Positions 55,693-64,000 are shown, counted from the first letter of the stretch. The stretch: DNA of 64,000 bases from Desulfocarbo indianensis (GCA_001184205.1 LBMP01000001.1:353365-417364), one strand, 5' to 3'. Program-made: numbers and translations. The notes: a model not told the origin generated them from the letters alone.

Positions 55693-56541
55693 ATGAACAT
55701 GTTCGAAACCCTGCGGGAATTCCAGCGGCGGCCCCGACCCTATGAACGCCTCACCACCGCCCTCTTGTGGACCGATGAGCACGTTTCGCGGAAAATGCTG
55801 GAGTTCCACCTGGACGCTAAATCGGATATCGCCTCGCGCAACCACGCCCTCATCGAAAAATCCGTGGACTGGATGGCCGAGCGCTTCCGCCTGGGCCCTG
55901 GAAGCAAGGTATGCGATTTCGGCTGCGGCCCCGGACTCTACGCCAACCGCCTGGCCCAAAAGGGAGCCCAGGTGACGGGCGTGGATTTTTCGCCGCGCTC
56001 CATCGGCCACGCCCGCGGCGTAGCGGCGCGGCAAGGCTTGCAGGTCAGCTACGTCTGCCAGGATTACCTGGAGTTCCAGAGCCGGCAGCGCTTCGATCTG
56101 ATCGCCATGATCTTTTGCGATTTTTGCGCCCTGGGCCCGGAGCAGCGCCGCCTCATGCTGGCCAAGTTCCGCGATCTGCTCGCGCCGGGCGGCGCGCTGC
56201 TCCTGGACGTGTTTTCGCCCCGCCTCCTTGCGGGCATGGGCGAGAAATGCGGCTACAAGTATTTCCCCCAGGGCGGCTTCTGGGCGGCCGGGGAGCACCA
56301 CGTGTTCCGCAAGGCCTGCAAGTACGAGGCGGAGATGATATTCCTGGACAGGTACCTGATCCTGGAAGAGGGCCGCACCCGCGAGATATTCAACTGGCTG
56401 CAATGCTTCAGCCCGGAATCCCTGGCCGGGGAGTTGGCCGAAAACGGCCTGGCCGTGGCCGAGCGATACGCCAACGTGGCGGGCCAGGCCTATGATCCGG
56501 CCGCCAGCGAATTCGCCGTGGTGGCGCAGTGCCGATCGTGA
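55693..56541 (+). CDS. SAM-dependent methyltransferase, class I
   Basis: This 282-residue protein has a Rossmann methyltransferase core. Motif I is VCDFGCGPGLYANRLA (about residues 73-88), followed by VTGVDFSPRSIGHAR, FDLIAMIFCDFCALG (motif IV) and LAPGGALLLDVFSP. An N-terminal helical cap of about 65 residues and a C-terminal beta region complete it. Small-molecule methylation is likely; the acceptor is unknown. The start is the ATG at 55693 behind AAGGA. Confidence 0.88.
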   Translation: MNMFETLREFQRRPRPYERLTTALLWTDEHVSRKMLEFHLDAKSDIASRNHALIEKSVDWMAERFRLGPGSKVCDFGCGPGLYANRLAQKGAQVTGVDFSPRSIGHARGVAARQGLQVSYVCQDYLEFQSRQRFDLIAMIFCDFCALGPEQRRLMLAKFRDLLAPGGALLLDVFSPRLLAGMGEKCGYKYFPQGGFWAAGEHHVFRKACKYEAEMIFLDRYLILEEGRTREIFNWLQCFSPESLAGELAENGLAVAERYANVAGQAYDPAASEFAVVAQCRS

Positions 56542-56686
56542 AGGCGCGCCGGGGGCCGCCATGAGGTTGCGGACTGTGCTTGCGCAAGGCCGCCCCGCCG
56601 GTAGCGGGCAGGCCATTTGCGCCCGGCGCGCCGGCTGATCCCCAATCGACGGGGAACCTCCCGCACAATCCTTATAACTGCTACGC

Positions 56687-57583
56687 CTAAGCCTCCAAGG
56701 AGGCGGCCCACTCCTGGGTCTCCTCCAGGGCCTGAGGGCCGTGGCTTTTTTCCAGTTCGTCCAGGTCCCAGCCCCGCTTCTCCAGAAATGCCATAGCCTC
56801 GGGCGTCTGGGCCGCGTCGGTCTCGGCCTGGGCCTCGGCGTCGTAGCAATGAAACCCCAGGCGCTTGGTCAGGGCGTCGGCCAGAAACACCAGGCCGGCC
56901 AGGTCCTCTTGCTCGCCGGCCCGCCAGGGCTCGTGATGGCAGGCCACCGCCAGGGCCATCTCCGGGGGCAGGTCCCAGAAGAGCAGGAGCTGCTGGCCCA
57001 CGAAGCCGTGGTCAAAGGCCAGCACCTCGGCCTCGGCCAGGGGCCAGGGCAGGCGCTGGCGCTCGATCACCGCCAGCACCCGGTCGATGTCCTTGGAGCG
57101 GAAGGCGTCCAGGGCCACCTTGCCCAAATCGTGCAAAAGGCCCAGGAGATAATAGCCGCGGCCCAAGCCCAGGAGGTCGCGCGCCAAGACCTCGCTGAAG
57201 CCGGCCACGATTATGGAATGCTTCCAGAGGCTGGCCCGCAATATGCGGCGCTTCAGCGCGCCCGCCCCGCCCATGGAAGAGAGAATGGCCAGGCCCAGCG
57301 AGAGGTTGCGCAGGGTCTCGAAACCCAGGATCATCACCGCCCTTTCCAGGCTGGCGATGGGCTGGGTGGTGCGGAACAGGGGCGAGTTGGCCAGTTGCAG
57401 CACCCTGGCGGCCAGGGGAGGATCGCGCTTCAGCACCCGCACCAGTTCGCTCACCTGGGCGTCGGCCCCGGCGGTGAGGCGCATCATCTCCTGGGCCGCG
57501 CCCGGCAGGGTGGGCAGGCTGTTGGGCTGGCAGCCCAGGACGCGGCTCAGGGCCAAGGCGGCGGGTTTGTCGGCGGGATTCAT
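56687..57583 (-). CDS. HDOD-domain signalling protein
   Basis: This 298-residue protein contains one HDOD domain (about residues 15-215): LPTLPGAAQEMMRL, VLKRDPPLAARVLQLANSPL, ERAVMILGFETLRNL and LLGLLHDLGKVALDAF. HDOD proteins are stand-alone scaffolds in signalling and usually lack full HD phosphohydrolase activity. Here an HD dyad remains (LLHDLGK), along with DHGFVGQQLL and VACHHEPWRAG, so some metal binding is possible. There is no fused output domain. Confidence 0.88.
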   Translation of the reverse strand: MNPADKPAALALSRVLGCQPNSLPTLPGAAQEMMRLTAGADAQVSELVRVLKRDPPLAARVLQLANSPLFRTTQPIASLERAVMILGFETLRNLSLGLAILSSMGGAGALKRRILRASLWKHSIIVAGFSEVLARDLLGLGRGYYLLGLLHDLGKVALDAFRSKDIDRVLAVIERQRLPWPLAEAEVLAFDHGFVGQQLLLFWDLPPEMALAVACHHEPWRAGEQEDLAGLVFLADALTKRLGFHCYDAEAQAETDAAQTPEAMAFLEKRGWDLDELEKSHGPQALEETQEWAASLEA

Positions 57584-57829
57584 GGTGATTTTATCTCCTG
57601 GCTAAGAGGGCCGGGGCGCGCCGGAAAGCCGCCCCGCGGCCGGGAACGGCCGGGCGCGGCCATGGGCTGTCCCGCACAAGAGGCCAGGGCTATAATGACA
57701 AATGGCCGGCCGTTTTGGCAATAGCTAGGGCCGGGGCGTTGTTTCATTGACCGGCGCGGGGGCTGAATGTAAATAATGAGGCAGCCAACCGGCTTGCCGG
57801 CGCGGCCGGCCAAAAGGATGGGATCAGCC

Positions 57830-58036
57830 ATGAATGCGCAGGATAGTTTCGGCGATCTGGAGGCCCAGAGCCTTTTTTGCCCCCAGTGCCAAAAGGCTCA
57901 GCCCGTGCGGCTCAAGCTGCTCCTGGTGCTGCCCAATGGCGAGAAATACGCATATTATTGCCGGGTTTGCGGGGCGGAGCTGGGCTCGAAAACCGAGCGC
58001 AACCCCCCGGAAAGTCCCACTTTTGGGCTGCCGTGA
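57830..58036 (+). CDS. Small zinc-ribbon protein
   Basis: This 68-residue protein has two CxxC pairs, FCPQCQKAQP and YCRVCGAELG, spaced about 30 residues apart. They would bind one zinc in a ribbon fold. The frame extends upstream to 57776, but the ATG at 57830 follows AAAGGA. Function is unknown; it precedes the nucleotide-sugar epimerase gene by about 95 bp. Confidence 0.7.
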   Translation: MNAQDSFGDLEAQSLFCPQCQKAQPVRLKLLLVLPNGEKYAYYCRVCGAELGSKTERNPPESPTFGLP

Positions 58037-58131
58037 GCTTTTAGAGGGTCATTGACTTATCACCCCTGAACTGGTAGTTAGCAGACGTGCCGTCCTTGGC
58101 GGCCGGCCAGCACAGCGAGGTATCACGAGGC

Positions 58132-59118
58132 ATGAATCAGCTTTCGCCCAAGCCCCTGCGCGCGCTCATCACCGGCGGCGCCGGTTTCATAGGTTCCCAC
58201 TTGGCTGAATATCTGGTGGCCCAGGGGCAGACGGTGCATGCGGTGGACGATCTTTCCACCGGCAGCATCGAAAACCTGGATTCGTTGCGCGGCAATCCCA
58301 ATTTTTCCCACACCATCGCCGACGTGCGCGAGGAACAGACCCTGGCCGAGCTGGTGGACCGGGCCGATATCATCTATCACCTGGCCGCGGCGGTGGGCGT
58401 GCGCCTGATCGTGGAAAGCCCGGTGCGCACCATAGAGACCAACGTGGGCTGCACCGAGGTGGTGCTCAAGATGGCCAACAAGAAGCGCAAGAAGGTCATC
58501 GTGGCTTCCACCAGCGAGGTTTACGGCAAAAACGAGCTGGTGCCCTTCCGCGAGGATCACGATCTGGTGCTGGGGCCCACCGTGAAGGCGCGCTGGGCCT
58601 ACGCCTGCTCCAAGGCCATAGACGAGTTTCTGGCCCTGGCCTACTGGCGGGCCCGGCGGCTGCCGGTGGTGGTCACCCGCCTGTTCAACACCGTGGGGCC
58701 GCGCCAGACCGGGCGCTACGGCATGGTGCTGCCCACCTTCGTCCGCCAGGCCCTCATGGGTCAGCCCATCACCGTGTTCGGCGACGGCAAGCAAAGCCGC
58801 TGCTTTTCCGCGGTGGACGAGGTGGTGGAGGCCCTGGCGGCCCTGGCCGAGGCCCCCCAGGCGGTGGGGCAGGTGGTCAACGTGGGCTCCGACCAGGAGA
58901 TCACCATCGGGGAATTGGCCGAGCTGGTCAAGGAGATGGCCGACAGCGATTCCCCCATAACCTATGTGCCCTATGAGCAGGCCTATGCGGAAGGCTTCGA
59001 GGACATGGCCCGGCGCATGCCCGACGTTTCCAAGCTGAAAAGCCTGGTGGGCTTCGCGCCCCGCAAGGACATCCGGGGAATTGTTTCGGCGGTCATAGAA
59101 CACTACCGCGAACGCTGA
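58132..59118 (+). CDS. NAD-dependent nucleotide-sugar epimerase/dehydratase
   Basis: This is a 328-residue extended SDR. It has the NAD motif TGGAGFIGSHLAEYL (about residues 14-28), IIYHLAAAVGV at about 82, the catalytic Ser/Thr in VASTSEVYG and the YACSK motif (Tyr and Lys, about 160-164), and VVTRLFNTVGPRQTGRYGMV. Sequence style is that of UDP-glucuronate decarboxylases or UDP-glucose 4-epimerases. With the polyprenyl-phosphate glycosyl-1-phosphate transferase next door (28 bp downstream), it points to surface polysaccharide synthesis. Confidence 0.88.
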   Translation: MNQLSPKPLRALITGGAGFIGSHLAEYLVAQGQTVHAVDDLSTGSIENLDSLRGNPNFSHTIADVREEQTLAELVDRADIIYHLAAAVGVRLIVESPVRTIETNVGCTEVVLKMANKKRKKVIVASTSEVYGKNELVPFREDHDLVLGPTVKARWAYACSKAIDEFLALAYWRARRLPVVVTRLFNTVGPRQTGRYGMVLPTFVRQALMGQPITVFGDGKQSRCFSAVDEVVEALAALAEAPQAVGQVVNVGSDQEITIGELAELVKEMADSDSPITYVPYEQAYAEGFEDMARRMPDVSKLKSLVGFAPRKDIRGIVSAVIEHYRER

Positions 59119-59145
59119 TTCCGCTTAAGGGGCGTAAACGAGCCC

Positions 59146-60918
59146 ATGCATCTGCTACTTCCCTTCATCCTGGCCCTGGCCGCGGCGGCCCTGGCCACGC
59201 CCATCATAATCTGGCTGGCCCGTAAAAACGGCTGGGTGGTGGCCCCCCGCCAGGACCGCTGGCACCAGAAGCCCACCGCCATCTACGGCGGGGTGGGCAT
59301 CTTCGCGGCCTTCATGACCAGCTTTCTCCTCACCGGGCCCCATCCCAGGGACCACTGGGTGCTGGCCGGCTGCGGGGGGGCCATGTTCCTGGTGGGGCTC
59401 ATCGACGATATCTGGGAGATGAAGCCCCAGGTCAAGTTCCTGGCCCAGCTCATCATCTCCATCGCGGCCGTGAGCCTGGGGGTGGATCTGGAGCGCGAGG
59501 TGATCCCCTGGGCCTGGCTGGCGGTGCCTCTGGCCGTGTTCTGGCTGGTGGCGGTCACCAACGCGGTGAACATCCTGGACAACATGGACGGCCTCAGCTC
59601 GGGGGTGGTGTTCGTGGCCGGCATCTGCCTGGGCTTCAGCTCCCTGGTCAACCACTTCACCCAGGTGGGCCACCTGGCGGTGATGCTGGCCGGCGCGGCC
59701 CTGGGCTTTCTCTTCTTCAACTTCAAGCCGGCCAAGATATTCATGGGCGACTGCGGGTCGCTGTTCCTGGGTTTCACCCTGGCCGGCACCACCATCCTTT
59801 CGGCCAACACCACGGCCGGGGCCTCCTCCCTGGCGCTGTCGGTGCTGATACCCCTGGGGGCCCTGGTGGTGCCCATTTTCGACACCACCCTGGTTACCTT
59901 CCAGCGCAGCAGCCACGGCCGCTCCATCGCCCAGGGCGGGCGGGATCATTCCTCCCACCGCCTGGTCTTCTTGGGGCTCAGCGAGCGCAAGGCGGTGCTC
60001 CTGCTTTTGGGCATCAGCCTCTCGGGCGGGCTGGCCTCGCTGGTCCTGGTGCGCTACGCCACGCCCCTCATCGCCCTGGTGGTGGTGGCCCTCATCGCGG
60101 TGGGCCTGGTGTTCTTCGGCCTCTATTTGGGCGAGGTGGAGGTCTACGACGGCCAGAACAAGCGCCGGCGCTGGCGCATGCCGGTTCTGGCCGGGCTGGT
60201 GATGTACAAGAAGCAGATATTGCAGATAGCCGTGGACACCGCCCTGTTCGCGGCGGCCTACGTGGCGGCCTGGCTGTTGCGTTTCGAGGGAGGCCTGATC
60301 CCCTGGCAGGAGCATCTCATCGCCCAGAGCCTGCCCTGGCTGGTGGGCATCAAGCTGGTGGCCCTGTGGCTGTTCGGCACCTACCGGGGGCAGTGGCGCT
60401 ATATCTCGGTGCACGATTACGTGCAGATCGCCAAGGGCTGCCTGGCGGGGTCCCTGGTTTTCGTCCTCTTTCTGGTGATCTTCTACCGCTTCGAGGAATA
60501 CTCCCGGGCGGTGATGATCATCGACTTTTTCCTGGCCTATATCTTCGTGGCCGGCTCCCGTTCGCTCATCCGGGTGTTCCGCGAGAAAATCCGCGGGCAC
60601 CAGGGCATGCCGGTGCTCATAGTGGGGGCGGGCGACGGCGGCGAGCTGCTGCTGCGCGAACTCAACAACAACCCATCCTATCCCTTCATGCCGGTGGGCT
60701 TCATCGACGACGATCCCGAAAAGCAGGGGCGGGTGATCCACGGCATAAAGGTGCTGGGCAGCCGCCAGGATTTGGACCAGCTCATCGCCAAGCACCAGGC
60801 GCAGCGGGTCTTCATTTCCATCCTCTCGGCCAAGTCGGCCGATTTCAGCGACGTGTACGAAATCTGCCAGAACCACGGCATCGAGTGCACCCGCATCCAG
60901 CCCATCATCAAACTCTAG
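59146..60918 (+). CDS. Fusion of a WecA/MraY-type sugar-phosphate transferase and a PglF/CapD-type N-terminal half
   Basis: This 590-residue protein has two parts. Residues 1 to about 340 are a WecA-like polyprenyl-phosphate HexNAc-1-P transferase with VGLIDDIWEM, AVNILDNMDGLSSG, KIFMGDCGSLFLGF and the cytoplasmic RDHSSHRL His motif. From about residue 345 follow four further helices and a Rossmann-like CoA_binding_3 domain (PVLIVGAGDGGELLLREL, VGFIDDDPEKQGRVIHGIKV), as found in front of the SDR domain in PglF/WbpM/CapD nucleotide-sugar dehydratases. The protein stops before any such SDR domain. The upstream epimerase gene could supply an analogous activity. Confidence 0.88.
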   Translation: MHLLLPFILALAAAALATPIIIWLARKNGWVVAPRQDRWHQKPTAIYGGVGIFAAFMTSFLLTGPHPRDHWVLAGCGGAMFLVGLIDDIWEMKPQVKFLAQLIISIAAVSLGVDLEREVIPWAWLAVPLAVFWLVAVTNAVNILDNMDGLSSGVVFVAGICLGFSSLVNHFTQVGHLAVMLAGAALGFLFFNFKPAKIFMGDCGSLFLGFTLAGTTILSANTTAGASSLALSVLIPLGALVVPIFDTTLVTFQRSSHGRSIAQGGRDHSSHRLVFLGLSERKAVLLLLGISLSGGLASLVLVRYATPLIALVVVALIAVGLVFFGLYLGEVEVYDGQNKRRRWRMPVLAGLVMYKKQILQIAVDTALFAAAYVAAWLLRFEGGLIPWQEHLIAQSLPWLVGIKLVALWLFGTYRGQWRYISVHDYVQIAKGCLAGSLVFVLFLVIFYRFEEYSRAVMIIDFFLAYIFVAGSRSLIRVFREKIRGHQGMPVLIVGAGDGGELLLRELNNNPSYPFMPVGFIDDDPEKQGRVIHGIKVLGSRQDLDQLIAKHQAQRVFISILSAKSADFSDVYEICQNHGIECTRIQPIIKL

Positions 60919-61029
60919 CCCGCATATTTCACGCAGCCTAGCGCCCAAGGCCGGTCGTGAAGCACGCGCCGCGTATCGGCGGCGGCTTCGCTTTTCAATG
61001 TAATGACGGGGATGGGCGCTGCCCGCGCC

Positions 61030-61776
61030 TCAGACGGTCTTGCTTAGGGGATTCATTCTCACCGTAAAGGGCGGCGCCTGGGGCAGGCGGGGAGGCAGGG
61101 GAAGGTAGGCCTCGGAGGCCCCTTCCTTGATCTCCCGGTCCTGGGCGGCCAGTTGGGCTTGCTCCTGCTTTTCTTCCTGAATATCCCGTTGCGCCTCCTG
61201 CTCCATGGCCCGGGCCTTGGCCGCCACCTGGCGGTCGGCGGCCGAGGGCTGGGCCGGCGCCAGGGCCGCCCGGCGCACGGTGCGGGCCTTTTGCAGGGTG
61301 GCTTCCGGGGTGGAGGCCTCGGAGGCGTCGATGGGCACCTCGCCGCCCACGGCGTATTGCTTGCCGTCGGGGCCGGTTTGGTAGGAATAGCTGGCCCCGC
61401 CCGCGTGGGGGCCGCCGGCGGCCACGTGGGCCTGCTCGTGGGCCCGCACCTCCCGGTCGCGGGCTTGCAAACGGCGCACCAGGGCCTGCTCCTGGGCGCT
61501 CAGGTCGGGCTGATAGGCTTCCCGGCTTTTGGCGCCGCGCTGGCCGCCGTCTTTTTCACCCGCGCGGGATTGCTTTTGGCTTTCCGAGCCGGGCTCCACC
61601 GGCCGCTGGGTCACGGCCGGAGTCGCCACATCCTCGCTGGCCCGGGGCTCCTGGGGAGCCGGGGTAGGTTGCTGGGCCGGGTCCTGGTTGGAACCCCGGA
61701 CGGGAGCCTGGCCCCCGTCCGGGGGGATGAGGGGAAAACCGAGCCCAGCCGCGCCGGCAGAGAGGACTTTTGCCAT
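61030..61776 (-). CDS. SprA-related putative metalloprotease-like protein
   Basis: This 248-residue protein has a long Pro/Gln/Ala-rich N-terminal half and a conserved core, REVRAHEQAHVAAGG (HExxH type), followed by GGASYSYQTGPDGKQYAVGG. The latter is the signature of the SprA-related family, whose function is not established. The C-terminal third is a Gln/Glu/Ala-rich coiled coil. There is no typical signal peptide, though the N-terminus is hydrophobic. Start: ATG 61776 with AAGG 11 bp upstream; a GTG at 61785 is possible. Confidence 0.75.
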   Translation of the reverse strand: MAKVLSAGAAGLGFPLIPPDGGQAPVRGSNQDPAQQPTPAPQEPRASEDVATPAVTQRPVEPGSESQKQSRAGEKDGGQRGAKSREAYQPDLSAQEQALVRRLQARDREVRAHEQAHVAAGGPHAGGASYSYQTGPDGKQYAVGGEVPIDASEASTPEATLQKARTVRRAALAPAQPSAADRQVAAKARAMEQEAQRDIQEEKQEQAQLAAQDREIKEGASEAYLPLPPRLPQAPPFTVRMNPLSKTV

Positions 61777-61899
61777 AATCTTCACTACCTTAAGGGAACA
61801 ATTCGTCTTATTAGTCTTATCGGCCGGGGAGGCGACTTTCTTTAATCGCTATAGGCGCGAGAGGAAAAATCAGGCGCTCAAGCCAGTGAGACCGGCGGG

Positions 61900-62556
61900 C
61901 TAGGCAATGGCTCCGCTGTAGAAATACCAGCCCAGGCCGGAGGTGAACAGCAGATTGCCCCACAGGCCGTGCTCCAGGCCGGCGGCGATCAGGGAGCCGG
62001 AGCGCAGGTAGCGGTAGCCGAAAAGGGCTCCCCCCAGGGCGGCCAGGGGCGGAGCCAGCCAATTGCCGTACAGGGCGTGAGCCAGGCCGAAGCTCAGGCT
62101 GTTGGCGACCAGCAGGGCGGCCTGGCTGGGGAACAGGGCCTCATAGCGCGCGAAGAAAAAGCCGCGGAACACCACCTCCTGGGGATAGGCGGCCAGGAGG
62201 GGATAGAGGAGCATGGCCAGCGACCACACGCCGGGCCGGCCAAGGGGAAAGGTCAGAAACCTCTCGGGCAAATAGAGCCAGGCGATCAAAAGCATGGCGG
62301 CCGCCCCCGGCAGCAGCGCCAGCAGAATGTTGCGCAGATGCCGGGACATCCCGTCGCAGGCGTAAAATGCGCAGTTGGGGAAGCCGGCTTTCTTGTAGAG
62401 ATAAATAGAGCAGCCCACCGCCAGAAGCAGCACCAGGGGCACCACCTTGAAAGCCAGCTCGCGGCGGAAGAAATATAAAAAAGCCGGCAGCGCGAAGAAC
62501 AGCGCCAGGCATTCGGCCCAAAGCAGCGCCTTGTTTTCCCTGGAAACCCGCCCCAA
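61900..62556 (-). CDS. CPBP-family intramembrane metalloprotease
   Basis: This 218-residue membrane protein has six or seven helices. It has the CPBP/Abi motifs, although motif 1 is degenerate: AAYPQEVVFRGFFFARYEAL (E-x3-R, with Gln in place of the first Glu), then SFGLAHALYGNW (F-x3-H) and LEHGLWGNLLF (H-x3-N). Family members act in prenyl-protein-like processing, bacteriocin immunity or sigma regulation; the role here is unknown. The start is a TTG at 62556 with GGAG 8 bp upstream, because the nearby ATG is in another frame. Confidence 0.8.
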   Translation of the reverse strand: MGRVSRENKALLWAECLALFFALPAFLYFFRRELAFKVVPLVLLLAVGCSIYLYKKAGFPNCAFYACDGMSRHLRNILLALLPGAAAMLLIAWLYLPERFLTFPLGRPGVWSLAMLLYPLLAAYPQEVVFRGFFFARYEALFPSQAALLVANSLSFGLAHALYGNWLAPPLAALGGALFGYRYLRSGSLIAAGLEHGLWGNLLFTSGLGWYFYSGAIA

Positions 62557-62686
62557 TAGCCATGCTCCGCTTGGTGATAATGATTAACCATTCTAAAGCG
62601 GGCGGCGCGGGCGGGCCATTGATCATGCGTTGTTCATGCAAATGTAACCTTGGGGCGAACGCCGGGCGGGTAGGCGAAAAAGTGTG

Positions 62687-62743
62687 AGGTCACCTTGGAT
62701 GATGTTCATGCCGGCATGAGAAAAGCAATATCCAAGGTGACCT
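62687..62743. terminator. Long inverted repeat beside the DUF2080 gene
   Basis: AGGTCACCTTGGAT (62687-62700) is perfectly complementary to ATCCAAGGTGACCT (62730-62743). The loop carries its own palindrome, TCATGCCGGCATGA. The plus strand continues with TTTTT, so it can terminate plus-strand transcripts; the minus strand has a T-run a few bases later. It also resembles a mobile-element end. Confidence 0.6.
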
Positions 62744-62753
62744 TTTTAACGGC

Positions 62754-62993
62754 TCAGTCCACCAGGATGATCTTCACCTTTTTACCGACCCAGGCCAGGG
62801 GCACGTACACCCGGCCGCAATCCCCGCTGGGCCGCACTTCCTTTTGAATCAGCTCGCTGCCGTACAGCTCCATCTTGGTCTTGCTGATGTTGTCCGCGCA
62901 GGAAACGCCCTCCCCGGATTGGCTTCCATAGGAATCGCAAAGCCGGGGCAATGACCTGATAGGCAGGACCTTCTTTTTGGTAGCGTTGGCCAT
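62754..62993 (-). CDS. DUF2080 family (transposon-encoded-type) small protein
   Basis: This 79-residue protein has a C-terminal segment, ELIQKEVRPSGDCGRVYVP, then LAWVGKKVKIILVD, which matches the DUF2080 group of AbrB-like, putatively transposon-encoded proteins known mainly from archaea. The N-terminal half is basic (MANATKKKVLPIRSLPRL). It probably acts as a small DNA-binding or antitoxin-like protein, but this is inferred from the fold alone. The start is set at the ATG at 62993 (weak AGGT); the frame runs up to 63047. No transposase is adjacent. Confidence 0.7.
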   Translation of the reverse strand: MANATKKKVLPIRSLPRLCDSYGSQSGEGVSCADNISKTKMELYGSELIQKEVRPSGDCGRVYVPLAWVGKKVKIILVD

Positions 62994-63126
62994 GGTTACC
63001 TGAATCAATTTGACCTGTTCAAGGTTGAGGAAATATCCGCTGCCCACCTGTTAAGCAAGCGGGATGCCAGCGCGGGCCCAAGCAGGCCATCCTGCATAAA
63101 TGCTTAATAATATATGATAAAAATAG

Positions 63127-63170
63127 AAAAGCCGCCCGCGAGGCGTCCTCCGGGGGGCCAGACGGGCTTT
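63127..63170 (-). terminator. Probable terminator of polA
   Basis: AAAGCC on the minus strand pairs with GGCTTTT across a GC-rich loop, followed by a T-rich tract (TTTTCTATTTTT on the minus strand). It lies about 200 bp after the polA stop. Confidence 0.5.
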
Positions 63171-63230
63171 GGTGTGAATATCTACTTAGAATTAATAGCT
63201 TTATTTAACAAAAGCCGACATATCCCCGAG

Positions 63231-63255
63231 GCTGCATGCAGCAAGAATGAAGCGC
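63231..63255 (+). repeat. Dispersed 25-bp motif, copy C
   Basis: It reads GCTGCATGCAGCA (GCTGCATGCAGC is a perfect palindrome), two variable bases, AATG, two variable bases, GCGC, in the same register as the copies at 18216, 20238 and 37326. Confidence 0.5.
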
Positions 63256-63366
63256 GCTCATTTTGCACGTTTCCATTGATTCATGGCTATTAGACAGGCC
63301 GTTTGCGCGGATCGCCGCCACGGGAGGCCGGCCATCGCCAGGCTTGCGCGGCCAATCCCCTGGCCG

Positions 63367-64000
63367 CTAATGGGCCTCCGACCAGTTGCGGCCCCAGCCC
63401 ACGTCCACCTTGAGGGGCACCTTCAGCTCCAGCACGCCTTCCATGACCTTCCTGACCCGCTTGGCGAATTTCTCCACCTGGCCCTCGGGCGTCTCGAAGA
63501 CCAATTCGTCGTGCACCTGCAAGATCATGAGCGCCTCGGGAAACTCCTTGGCCAGCATCTCGTCCACCTTGAGCATGGCCAGCTTGATGATGTCGGCGGC
63601 GGTGCCCTGGATGGGCGTGTTCAGGGCCATGCGCTCGGCCGCCTCCCTGGCCTGGCGGTCGCGGTAGTTGATGGCCGGCAGAAACCTGCGCCGGCCCAGA
63701 AGGGTGGTCACGTAGCCCAGCTCGCGGGCCTGGCTCAGGTTCTTTTGCTGGAAGGCGGCGATGCCCTGGTAGCGGCCCAGATAGCGCTCGATGATGGCCT
63801 GGGCCTCGGCCAGCTCGATCTTCTGCTCGCGGGCCAGGCGGAAGGCGCTCATGCCGTAGAGCACGCCGAAGTTGACCGTCTTGGCCCGAGCCCGCTGCTC
63901 CTTGCTCACTTTTTCCGGCGGCGTGTCAAAGAGCCGCGAGGCGGTCTGGGTGTGCACGTCCAGGCCGGAGGTCATGTCCCGCACCAGCAGGGGATCCCCG
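63367..64000 (-). CDS. polA: DNA polymerase I, C-terminal part (5' end outside window)
   Basis: These are the last about 210 residues of the family A polymerase domain. The O-helix motif B is RARAKTVNFGVLYGMSAF. The later segments are NTPIQGTAADIIKLAM and motif C ILQVHDELVFETP with the catalytic His-Asp-Glu. The frame is open to the window edge (GDPLLVRDM...), so the gene continues upstream. DNA repair and Okazaki-fragment processing are its established roles. Confidence 0.97.
   Translation of the reverse strand, partial: GDPLLVRDMTSGLDVHTQTASRLFDTPPEKVSKEQRARAKTVNFGVLYGMSAFRLAREQKIELAEAQAIIERYLGRYQGIAAFQQKNLSQARELGYVTTLLGRRRFLPAINYRDRQAREAAERMALNTPIQGTAADIIKLAMLKVDEMLAKEFPEALMILQVHDELVFETPEGQVEKFAKRVRKVMEGVLELKVPLKVDVGWGRNWSEAH

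Larger units (their letters stand above)
62994..63366. other. Intergenic region before polA
   Basis: It holds no gene that I can support. It contains a terminator-like hairpin at 63127-63170, an AT-rich patch and motif copy C (63231-63255). Confidence 0.55.

Overview
The window looks like a chromosomal segment of a GC-rich anaerobic Desulfobacterota-type bacterium. The main pointers are a dissimilatory-type ATP sulfurylase, many PAS/NtrC-type regulators, a C-terminal Cys4 sensor tail often seen in deltaproteobacterial signalling proteins, and anaerobic aromatic/alicyclic acid-type catabolic genes. The taxonomic call is inference: there is no rRNA gene in the window and I recognised no tRNA gene.

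Region 1 (1-10701) is the adaptation end of a type I-C CRISPR-Cas locus: the 3' part of cas4, then cas1, cas2, a leader of about 180 bp and a very large array. I count 132 repeats (131 spacers) by hand, all apparently identical, including the last one. Several spacer pairs record repeated sampling of related targets: one exact duplicate, one pair differing mostly by synonymous changes, and one pair differing by a 15-bp in-frame indel.

Region 2 (10702-21959) is mixed housekeeping and signalling: a PAP2 phosphatase, a GAF protein, sat behind a long hairpin-rich leader, a DUF89 protein, a methyl-accepting chemotaxis protein next to a periplasmic solute-binding protein, threonine synthase, a NagD-like HAD phosphatase and a gamma-carbonic-anhydrase-like protein.

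Region 3 (22085-37165) is the most interesting part. A sigma54-dependent response regulator and a cytoplasmic PAS histidine kinase sit beside a minus-strand catabolic cluster. The cluster encodes a two-piece PEP-synthase-like phosphotransferase (ATP-grasp subunit at its start, swivelling His-domain subunit near its end), an amidohydrolase-2 protein, an atypical HAD protein, an unrecognised 205-aa protein, an Old-Yellow-Enzyme-type reductase, an acyl-CoA ligase, an SDR dehydrogenase, an acyl-CoA dehydrogenase and a polytopic membrane protein. A well-matched sigma54 promoter with upstream inverted repeats lies in front of the first gene. My working model is a pathway in which a hydroxylated, probably cyclic, substrate is activated by phosphorylation, as in phenylphosphate synthase, and then processed as a CoA thioester under NtrC-type control. 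The substrate is unknown.

Region 4 (38357-64000) holds an MltD-like transglycosylase, thiL, ndk, a multi-domain response regulator, an ECF sigma/anti-sigma/Spy-like envelope-stress operon, small exported proteins, a TraT-like lipoprotein, an acetyl-CoA hydrolase-GNAT fusion, clpB, an NCS2 permease, pyrE and small neighbours, a methyltransferase, an HDOD protein, a nucleotide-sugar epimerase with a fused WecA/PglF-like membrane protein, a SprA-related protein, a CPBP protease, a DUF2080 protein and the 3' end of polA.

Four copies of a 25-bp motif (core GCATGCAGCA, then AATG and GCGC at fixed spacing) are scattered in the long intergenic regions, all in the same orientation.
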